From NCBI GenBank assembly GCA_009923795.1, contig RFSU01000049.1, positions 1-12,179 of the forward strand: a stretch of 12,179 nt of DNA. Reading direction: 5' to 3'. Below, piece after piece: positions 6,584-12,179 of the stretch. The DNA is from Sphingomonadaceae bacterium. Lineage in GTDB: Bacteria; Pseudomonadota; Alphaproteobacteria; Sphingomonadales; Sphingomonadaceae. Each line of letters opens with the position of its first letter. Position 1 is the stretch's first letter. The notes under the pieces were generated by a model. The model did not search any database. It saw only the letters and a list, made by a program, of their open reading frames with translations, and was not told the origin of the DNA. Position numbers and translations under genes: made by a program.

Positions 6584-7516
6584 ATGATGACCGAACATTT
6601 TGTCCGCCCCGATGTTGCTGGGTTTCTAGCCTTTCTGAACAGCCAAGAAGGCCCCAAGCTCCATGAGCTCCCAATTGACGAAGGTCGCGCCACGATGATG
6701 GCCATGCGCCATGTTGCGGATGCGGACATTGGAACATTGGCGGTCAAGAAAGATATCTCAATCCCCAGCCCCGCAGGGATCATCCCGGCGCGTCTTTATG
6801 ATGCCCGCGCAGAACGCGCGCCCGGCCCTGTCATGGTGTTCTATCACGGCGGCGGCTTTGTCATCGGCAATTTGGACACGCATGAGCCCTATTGCGCAGA
6901 AGCGGCGCGTCAGCTGGATATGCCCGTCATCTCTATCGATTACCGCCTCGCGCCAGAGGCCCCCTTTCCGGCTGCCCCAGAAGATTGTGAAGCGGCAACG
7001 CGGTGGATTGCGGAAAACATTCCCTGCACAGGCCTGATCCTGTCGGGCGATAGCGCGGGTGGCAATTTGGCAGTGGTGACGGCCATGGCGCTGAGGAATG
7101 AAGCCGCCGCAAAACCTGTCATCGCGCAATATGCCATCTATCCGGCAGTTGCAGAGCATGAACCCTGGCCAAGCTATGCAGCGTTTAAGCAGGGCTTTTT
7201 GCTGACCGAAGACTCGATGGACTTTTTCATGTCCAGCTATGCAGGCGATGGAAGTTGGCGAATTGCGCCTTTGCATCATGATCTATCCGGTATGCCACCA
7301 GCCGTTGTCATTACGGCAGGGTTGGATCCGCTGCGCGACCAAGGGCGGGCCTATGCCGCGCGTTTGATTGAGTCGGGCGTGCAGACAGTTTATCTGGAAG
7401 CACAAGGCAACATCCACGGTTTTATCTGTCTGCGCAAAGCCATTCCTTCGGCCCATGGTGACATCACCCATGGGTTGAACGCCCTTAAAACACTTCTTGC
7501 GACGCTTGAGGCCTAA
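6584..7516 (+). CDS. Alpha/beta hydrolase, hormone-sensitive-lipase-like esterase (family IV)
   Basis: A 310-residue cytosolic hydrolase with all HSL-family landmarks. The oxyanion-hole motif HGGG is at 88-91 in FYHGGGFVIG. The nucleophile elbow GDSAGG at 155-160 gives Ser157. Asp248 in GLDPLRD and His278 in NIHGF complete the catalytic triad. DYRLAPE at 119-125 is also typical. Length is the usual 300-320 residues, and there is no signal peptide. Known relatives cleave short- to medium-chain acyl esters, and some act on acetylated xenobiotics or lactones; the physiological substrate here is unknown. It is first in a + strand run with rppH (3-bp gap) and a methyltransferase. I infer an operon from spacing, but no shared pathway is evident. 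Confidence 0.9.
   Translation: MMTEHFVRPDVAGFLAFLNSQEGPKLHELPIDEGRATMMAMRHVADADIGTLAVKKDISIPSPAGIIPARLYDARAERAPGPVMVFYHGGGFVIGNLDTHEPYCAEAARQLDMPVISIDYRLAPEAPFPAAPEDCEAATRWIAENIPCTGLILSGDSAGGNLAVVTAMALRNEAAAKPVIAQYAIYPAVAEHEPWPSYAAFKQGFLLTEDSMDFFMSSYAGDGSWRIAPLHHDLSGMPPAVVITAGLDPLRDQGRAYAARLIESGVQTVYLEAQGNIHGFICLRKAIPSAHGDITHGLNALKTLLATLEA
7508..7511 (+). promoter_or_regulatory. rppH ribosome binding site overlapping the hydrolase end
   Basis: GAGG lies 8 bases before the rppH ATG and within the last codons of the upstream hydrolase gene, consistent with coupled translation. Confidence 0.55.
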
Positions 7517-7519
7517 TCC

Positions 7520-8008
7520 ATGACGGACGCTTATACGCATCTGCCCTATCGCCCCTGCGCCGGGATTATGCTCAAAAACCCGCAAGGATTGATCTTCGTT
7601 GGGCAAAGGCTCGACGGGTCCGGCGTCTCCAGCGAAGCGTGGCAAATGCCGCAGGGCGGTGTCGATGATGGCGAAGACCCAGAAACGGCAGCATTGCGCG
7701 AATTGGGAGAAGAAACTGGCCTCGCTCCGAATCATGTCGATATCATCACGCGGTCTGCCGGGGAGCATCTTTATGATCTGCCCCCCGATTTATTAGGCCG
7801 TATCTGGAAGGGCCAATATCGCGGCCAACGCCAAATCTGGTTCCTGATGAATTTTTTGGGTCGGGATGAAGATGTGAATATCGCGACCGCCCACCAAGAA
7901 TTCCGGGATTGGCGTTGGGCCCATGTCGATGAACTGGTAGATTTGATCGTCCCTTTCAAGCGGGAGTTATACAGCAATGTCCTCAAAGAATTTGCCCCCC
8001 ATTTGTGA
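7520..8008 (+). CDS. rppH: RNA 5'-pyrophosphohydrolase RppH (Nudix hydrolase)
   Basis: A 162-residue Nudix enzyme of the RppH/NudH group, usual length. It removes pyrophosphate from the triphosphorylated 5' end of mRNAs, opening them to RNase E-type decay; relatives also cleave diadenosine polyphosphates. The N-terminus YRPCAGIMLKN at 10-20 is the RppH hallmark. WQMPQGGVDDGEDP at 41-54 leads into a complete Nudix box that begins at Gly46 and has Glu52, Arg60, Glu61, Glu64, Glu65 and Gly67, so the metal ligands are intact. QIWFLMNFLG near 105-115 and FRDWRWA near 128-134 are also characteristic. It starts 3 bp after the hydrolase stop, and its last 32 bp overlap the next gene. Confidence 0.92.
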   Translation: MTDAYTHLPYRPCAGIMLKNPQGLIFVGQRLDGSGVSSEAWQMPQGGVDDGEDPETAALRELGEETGLAPNHVDIITRSAGEHLYDLPPDLLGRIWKGQYRGQRQIWFLMNFLGRDEDVNIATAHQEFRDWRWAHVDELVDLIVPFKRELYSNVLKEFAPHL

Positions 8009-8636
8009 ACCACGCCCGATGGGCTGGTGGGAACGCAACATGGTCCCCCGGCTGATCGGGTGCTGCTGCGCGCAACCTCAGGTGATGAAGGCGCGTTCGC
8101 TCGTCGTGCCGCAGGCGCAGGGAGATGTGCTGGAACTTGGCTGTGGCGGCGGGATTAATCTGGGCTTTTACGATATGAACCGGGTCAAAAGCCTGACCGG
8201 GTTAGACCCCTCCCCCGGCCTGCTCGACCAAACACGCGATCAGATCGAAGCCACGGGCCGAAAGATTGAGATCCACGCCGGAATTGGTGAGGATATGCCC
8301 TTTGGCGACGCCCAATTTGATACGATCCTTGTGACCTTCACCTTGTGCTCCGTCGATAATCCCGCCCAAGTTCTGGCAGAAATGAAGCGCGTGTTACGTC
8401 CCGATGGCCGCATTCTCTTCCTTGAACATGGTGCGGCGCCCAGCGCCGGCGTGGCGCGTTGGCAACGTTGGATAGAGCCGCTTTGGAAACGGATTGGCGG
8501 CAATTGTCATCTGACCCGACCCATAACCGGCGCCTATGAAGCGGCCGGGTTTAAGATTATTCAGTCGGTTAAAGGCTATATGCCCAAAACGCCCAAGCCC
8601 TTTGGCTGGATTGAATGGGGAGAAGCGCGGATTTAG
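7977..8636 (+). CDS. Class I SAM-dependent methyltransferase, METTL7 (thiol methyltransferase)-like
   Basis: A 219-residue Rossmann methyltransferase. SAM motif I is VLELGCGGGINLG at 51-63, the ribose-binding acid is Asp77 in GLDPS, motif II lies around FDTILVTFTLCSV (114-126), and motif III is VLRPDGRILFLEHG (139-152). The segment RWQRWIEPLWKRIGGNCHLTR at about 161-181 resembles the EH...DP.W....GCNLTR signature of the METTL7/TMT1 family. The residues GCCCAQ at 28-33 hold three adjacent cysteines. The start at 7977 has GGAG 10 bases upstream and overlaps rppH by 32 bp in another frame. The alternative ATG 8019, beginning MGWWERNM, has no Shine-Dalgarno, although many homologues begin near that point. 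No clear transmembrane helix is seen, unlike the membrane-anchored animal proteins. Substrate unknown; thiol or lipid methylation is inference. Confidence 0.85.
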   Translation: MSSKNLPPICEPRPMGWWERNMVPRLIGCCCAQPQVMKARSLVVPQAQGDVLELGCGGGINLGFYDMNRVKSLTGLDPSPGLLDQTRDQIEATGRKIEIHAGIGEDMPFGDAQFDTILVTFTLCSVDNPAQVLAEMKRVLRPDGRILFLEHGAAPSAGVARWQRWIEPLWKRIGGNCHLTRPITGAYEAAGFKIIQSVKGYMPKTPKPFGWIEWGEARI

Positions 8637-9415
8637 CCGCAGCGGGTGCAGACTTCTTCCTTGCGCACAGGCCACGTGCAGCCGTCACAGATTTTATAAT
8701 CCCCTTCGGCAAGCCCGTGCTTGAGGCTGACCCGCTCGTCAAAGACGAAGCACTCCCCTTCCCATAGGCTCGTGTCGGCGGGGGCTTTCTCCAGATAATT
8801 GAGGATCCCGCCCTTCAGGTGGAAAACCTCTTCTATGCCCTCCTGCTGAAGAAAGGCCGTAGATTTTTCACACCTTATACCGCCCGTGCAAAACATGGCG
8901 ACGCGAGGTTTCGGGCCAAAGGCATCCCTATTCTGACGAAACCAATTTGGAAACTCCCCAAAGCTCTTGGTCTTGGGGTTTAACGCACCCCGGAACGTGC
9001 CAATGGCCACTTCATAATCATTGCGCGTATCGATGATGATTGTGTATGGGTCAGAGATCAGATCATTCCAATCCTCTGGCTCGACATAGGCCCCCACCTG
9101 CCGCGCGGGATCAACGCCCGGTACACCAAGCGTCACAATTTCCTTTTTCAACCGCACCTTGGTGCGCTGAAACGGCGGCGACGCAGCCTTGCTATATTTG
9201 ACATCAAGCCCCGCACAGCCCGGCAAGTCCCGAATGGCAGACACCACATGAGAAATGCCCGCCTCAGGGCCCGCAATGGTGCCGTTAATCCCTTCCCGGG
9301 CAAGAAGGATGGTCCCGCGCACATCCTGTTCCAGACACAAGGACTTGAGCGGGCCTTGCAGTGCCGCCGGATCGTCAAATGGCGCGAAACAATAAAGGGC
9401 GGCAACGGTCAGCAT
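8633..9415 (-). CDS. trhO: tRNA uridine(34) hydroxylase TrhO (rhodanese-domain, YceA/UPF0176 family)
   Basis: A 260-residue protein of the TrhO family, which performs oxygen-dependent hydroxylation of U34 in certain tRNAs, the step leading to 5-(carboxy)methoxyuridine. The N-terminal domain (about 1-95) carries LLAREGINGTIAG at 37-49 and FQRTKVRLKKEIV at 82-94. The rhodanese domain (about 105-215) carries IIDTRNDYEVAIGTF at 127-141 and the active loop FCTGGIRCEKST at 175-186, with catalytic Cys176 and second Cys182. The tail has two CxxC pairs, Cys243/246 and Cys256/259, a likely zinc knuckle; the protein ends right after it, so it is shorter than the roughly 350-residue E. coli protein. Its stop overlaps the convergent methyltransferase stop by 4 bp. 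No good RBS is seen before ATG 9415. It may be transcribed with the GST and glcB genes upstream. Confidence 0.9.
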   Translation of the reverse strand: MLTVAALYCFAPFDDPAALQGPLKSLCLEQDVRGTILLAREGINGTIAGPEAGISHVVSAIRDLPGCAGLDVKYSKAASPPFQRTKVRLKKEIVTLGVPGVDPARQVGAYVEPEDWNDLISDPYTIIIDTRNDYEVAIGTFRGALNPKTKSFGEFPNWFRQNRDAFGPKPRVAMFCTGGIRCEKSTAFLQQEGIEEVFHLKGGILNYLEKAPADTSLWEGECFVFDERVSLKHGLAEGDYKICDGCTWPVRKEEVCTRCG

Positions 9416-9470
9416 CGGGGCTGCGCATGCCCAAACTTAGCTGCCGCGTAAAGGGCGCAACGGCCTGCTC

Positions 9471-10610
9471 TCACGCCAGGACGAGAACGTTATTCCGGCG
9501 CTCCATGCGCGCGGCGATAGTCAGGTTGTACATATCAACTCCACCCGTTCGGCCGAGAAGCGCTGCAAAGCGGGCCTGCGCCGCGTCCGGCATGGCCTTT
9601 GCAAATTCTTGCGACCGGGCAAACATCCAGACCGCATGCGGCGCGCTTCCGCGCTTCATCTCTACGCCATGAAAGGGGTAGCTAACCTCTCCGACACCGG
9701 GGTGCACGCGACGTCTGCCGTCAATCGAGACTATATCCCCGGCACTCCGGGCGCTGGCCCAATGGTTAAAACAAGCGACATCAGCCGAAAGACCCGGTAC
9801 CCAATCGCGGAACACGAGGCTGAGGACCGCCTCCAAGCTCTCTGGAATGCTGTCATCTGGCGCGTAATCATCCCCATAGCCGGGATATTCACCATCTGGG
9901 ATAACTGCTAAATTCATGCGCTCTGTCCAACGGAATAAATTAGGGGCCTTTGCCTTCATCAGGCTCGCGGGCACGGGGTCCCGCGCGAGATGAGCATAAA
10001 GCGATGCCATCATCCCAAAATCCCCGCGACACGGGCGACCGCCCAGCAAATAGGGGTGGTGCTGAAAATGGGAATCCAGCGCATCAAGCCAATCGAGATA
10101 GGATGTTTCGAGGGCTTGTGCCGTCTCCGGAAACACGCCGAGATTGGGCAGGAACCCTGCGAAGATATCCATGACAGCTTTGGCCATCTCTCGCCGCGTT
10201 TCTCGGCTTTGTCCCGCGACCATTGCCCGCCCAAATTCTGCTTGCAGGAACGTCTCCTGCTCCGCGCGATAGGACCAGCGATAATGCATGGCGAGCGGCA
10301 TCAGATATTCTGAACCCACCCCATCAAACAACGCTGAAACCGCCTTTTGCACCGGGGTGTCAGGATCAAGAATTGGCGAAGCATGTCGCGGTTCAAGAGT
10401 GTCGATAATATCTCCGCTATCCTGAAGAACATCTACATCAGGCGTTTCGAGCACGGGGATGACCATGTGCCCCACCTGAGGCAGCACCCGCGCTGCAAAT
10501 TCAGGGTCAGAAGGGTTGCGCTCCTGATAGGGCACACCCTTTTTAATCAGATACGACCGAAGCTTGCCTGAATAGAGCGAATGGGCTGAGCCCCACATGA
10601 TATAGGTCAT
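9471..10610 (-). CDS. Glutathione S-transferase-family protein with long C-terminal extension
   Basis: A 379-residue protein. Residues 1-75 form a GST N-terminal thioredoxin fold: MWGSAHSLYSGKLRSYL at 5-21, the cis-proline element MVIPVLE at 49-55, and QDSGDI at 63-68 in the gamma-Glu-binding (ES-type) position. Residues about 90-240 look like the helical GST C-terminal domain, including LGGRPCRGDFGMMASLYAHL near 190-209. About 140 further residues follow, beyond the roughly 200-230 of canonical GSTs; they are soluble-looking with no motif I recognise. No signal peptide is present. The glutathione-contacting residues are not classical, so transferase activity is unproven. It begins 23 bp after glcB on the same strand, but the sequence before ATG 10610 is AT-rich without a Shine-Dalgarno. 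MWGSAH at residue 5 is an alternative start, also without one. Confidence 0.8.
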   Translation of the reverse strand: MTYIMWGSAHSLYSGKLRSYLIKKGVPYQERNPSDPEFAARVLPQVGHMVIPVLETPDVDVLQDSGDIIDTLEPRHASPILDPDTPVQKAVSALFDGVGSEYLMPLAMHYRWSYRAEQETFLQAEFGRAMVAGQSRETRREMAKAVMDIFAGFLPNLGVFPETAQALETSYLDWLDALDSHFQHHPYLLGGRPCRGDFGMMASLYAHLARDPVPASLMKAKAPNLFRWTERMNLAVIPDGEYPGYGDDYAPDDSIPESLEAVLSLVFRDWVPGLSADVACFNHWASARSAGDIVSIDGRRRVHPGVGEVSYPFHGVEMKRGSAPHAVWMFARSQEFAKAMPDAAQARFAALLGRTGGVDMYNLTIAARMERRNNVLVLA

Positions 10611-10633
10611 AAAAAATTCAATCTAATTAATTG

Positions 10634-12179
10634 TTAATGCGCTTTTTTCTCTTGGCGAAAACGATGCAAGAGAGGCTCGGTATAGCCGCTTGGCTGGACA
10701 ATTCCTTCAAAGACAAGCGCACGCGCAGCCTTAAATGCGATCCCCTCAGGCGTCAGCTTCTCATAAAGCGGGTCGTCTGCATTTTGGGCATCGACCTTCG
10801 CTGCCATCTTGACCAATGCCGCATCGACCTGTTCTGCTGTGCAGACGCCGTGCAGCAGCCAATTAGCAATATGCTGCGACGAAATGCGCAATGTGGCACG
10901 ATCTTCCATCAGGCCAACATCGTTAATGTCGGGAACTTTAGAACACCCAATCCCCTGATCAATCCAGCGCACGACATAGCCCAAAATGCCCTGCGCATTA
11001 TTTTCCAACTCTTCGCGCGCCTCTTCATCCGACCAATTATGGCCAGTGGGTGCAACCGGAATGGTCAGCAAGCGATCAAGACCCGGCGTTGGTTGGCCCA
11101 TTAACTCGGCCTGCCGGGCGAAGACGTCCACCTTGTGGTAATGGGTCGCGTGCAAGGTCGCGGCCGTCGGAGAGGGAACCCAGGCCGTATTTGCGCCCGA
11201 TTGCGGATGGCCGATCTTCTGCACCATCATATCGCGCATCATGTCTGGCGCGGCCCACATGCCCTTGCCGATTTGCGCTTTGCCGGAGAGGCCGCAGGCG
11301 AGCCCAATTTGCACATTGCGCGCCTCATAGGCCTGTATCCAGTCGCTCGATTTCATTGCCGCTTTGCGGATCATCGGGCCAGCCTGCATCGCTGTGTGCA
11401 TCTCATCCCCTGTCCGGTCGAGGAAGCCTGTGTTGATGAACACAATCCGGTTCCGCACAGCGTGAATGCACGCGGCCAAATTAGCTGACGTCCGCCGCTC
11501 TTCATCCATCACGCCAACTTTGATGGTGTGACGATCAAGGCCCAACACATCCTCAACAGCGTCAAATAAATCATTGGTGAAGGCGCATTCTTCCGGCCCA
11601 TGCTGCTTTGGTTTTACGATGTAGATGCTGCCTGTACGGCTGTTGCGCGTCTGGCCGAGTTGCAACAGATCATGCATGCTGCACAGGGACGTGAAGAGGG
11701 CGTCCAAAATGCCCTCCGGAGCCTCACCCCCGTCTGGCAAAATTATGGCCGGATTGGTCATCAAATGCCCGACATTGCGCACAAACAACAGGCCGCGCCC
11801 GTGAAGCACATCCTCACCCCAATCGCGATCCGCCTCCAACGTGCGGGTCACGCTGCGGCCGCCCTTGTCAAATGTCGCGACAAGATCACCGCGCATCAGG
11901 CCAAGCCAGTTGGAGTAAGCGGCAACCTTATCCTCTGCATCCACAGCCGCCACGGAATCTTCCAAATCGATGATCGCCGTTAGTGCCGATTCAAGAACAA
12001 CATCCTTGATCCCTGCGGGGTCATCGCGCCCAATTGGATGGTCTGGATCAATCAGAATCTCAATCGCCAAGCCATTGTGCCGCAGCAGAATATCGTCTCC
12101 CCGGCGAACAATCGCGACGTCAGCATCGGCCAACGACAGGCCACCGCCGGTCCAGTCCGCCCAAGATCCGTTCATAAGC
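10634..12179 (-). CDS. glcB: Malate synthase G, C-terminal part (N-terminus beyond the window)
   Basis: About 515 codons of a protein that is about 720 residues in full. The frame is open through the right edge, and the Met at 12175 is internal because it aligns with the E. coli GlcB segment around ENGSYQD, not with a start. The enzyme condenses glyoxylate with acetyl-CoA to malate in the glyoxylate shunt and glycolate pathways. Numbered from that Met, conserved elements are DLEDSVAAVDAEDK (70-83), LLFVRNVGHLMT (129-140), VMDEERRTS (222-230), NTGFLDRTGDEMH (248-260), GKGMWAAPDMM (303-313), ANTAWVPSPTAATLHA (328-343), GIGCSKVPDI (408-417) and LMEDRATLRISSQH (422-435). Arg133, Glu225, Asp253, Cys411 and Asp425 match E. 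coli Arg338, Glu427, Asp455, Cys617 and Asp631, so the catalytic set is intact. No isocitrate lyase gene is in the window. Confidence 0.95.
   Translation of the reverse strand, partial: LMNGSWADWTGGGLSLADADVAIVRRGDDILLRHNGLAIEILIDPDHPIGRDDPAGIKDVVLESALTAIIDLEDSVAAVDAEDKVAAYSNWLGLMRGDLVATFDKGGRSVTRTLEADRDWGEDVLHGRGLLFVRNVGHLMTNPAIILPDGGEAPEGILDALFTSLCSMHDLLQLGQTRNSRTGSIYIVKPKQHGPEECAFTNDLFDAVEDVLGLDRHTIKVGVMDEERRTSANLAACIHAVRNRIVFINTGFLDRTGDEMHTAMQAGPMIRKAAMKSSDWIQAYEARNVQIGLACGLSGKAQIGKGMWAAPDMMRDMMVQKIGHPQSGANTAWVPSPTAATLHATHYHKVDVFARQAELMGQPTPGLDRLLTIPVAPTGHNWSDEEAREELENNAQGILGYVVRWIDQGIGCSKVPDINDVGLMEDRATLRISSQHIANWLLHGVCTAEQVDAALVKMAAKVDAQNADDPLYEKLTPEGIAFKAARALVFEGIVQPSGYTEPLLHRFRQEKKAH

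Noticed and set aside
12173..12175. ATG 12175 as the start of malate synthase
   Set aside because: The position corresponds to an internal residue about 200 codons into malate synthase G, and the frame stays open to the edge; the gene is simply cut by the window.
1..12179. CRISPR array, insertion sequence, tRNA/rRNA, toxin-antitoxin or defence island
   Set aside because: No spaced direct repeats, transposase motifs, cloverleaf-like segments or known defence proteins were found; the region is dense housekeeping and metabolic genes.

Overview
The window is about 12.2 kb of compact bacterial chromosome of moderate to high GC, most likely from an aerobic alphaproteobacterium. A Sphingomonadales-like member is my best guess, resting on the protein flavour of the photolyase, RppH, PurF tail and malate synthase G; it cannot be fixed to genus from sequence alone. 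Coding density is very high: ten complete genes, two genes cut by the window edges, no RNA gene, no mobile element, no CRISPR array and no stretch over 300 bases without a gene. The largest gap is 155 bp.

Layout. (1) Positions 1-837, + strand: the last 39 codons of purF, whose stop overlaps the start of an SDR oxidoreductase (TAATG). (2) Positions 844-6428, - strand, read right to left: korA-korB (2-oxoacid:ferredoxin oxidoreductase, alpha/gamma fusion plus beta, ATGA overlap), then phrB (CPD photolyase) behind a perfect hairpin, then an exported class C beta-lactamase-fold serine hydrolase. (3) Positions 6584-8636, + strand, divergent from korA across the 155-bp region: an HSL-type alpha/beta hydrolase, rppH (RNA 5' pyrophosphohydrolase) and a METTL7-like SAM methyltransferase. 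These are packed with a 3-bp gap and a 32-bp overlap, so they look like an operon. (4) Positions 8633-12179, - strand, read right to left: glcB (malate synthase G, N-terminus beyond the window), a long glutathione S-transferase-family protein, and trhO (tRNA U34 hydroxylase, rhodanese family).

How the genes relate. KorAB (oxidative or reductive 2-oxoacid/acyl-CoA chemistry with ferredoxin) and GlcB (glyoxylate plus acetyl-CoA to malate) are both central carbon enzymes around the TCA and glyoxylate cycles, but they lie in separate transcription units. RppH and TrhO act on RNA, and PhrB repairs UV damage. The remaining genes are broad-specificity enzymes whose substrates cannot be read from sequence. 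I see no dedicated defence, secretion, secondary-metabolite or mobile system. The region reads as ordinary core chromosome with a few points worth a check: KorAB itself, the phrB leader hairpin, the METTL7-like methyltransferase, a glutamine at a normally glutamate active-site position in the photolyase, and the C-terminal extension of the GST protein.
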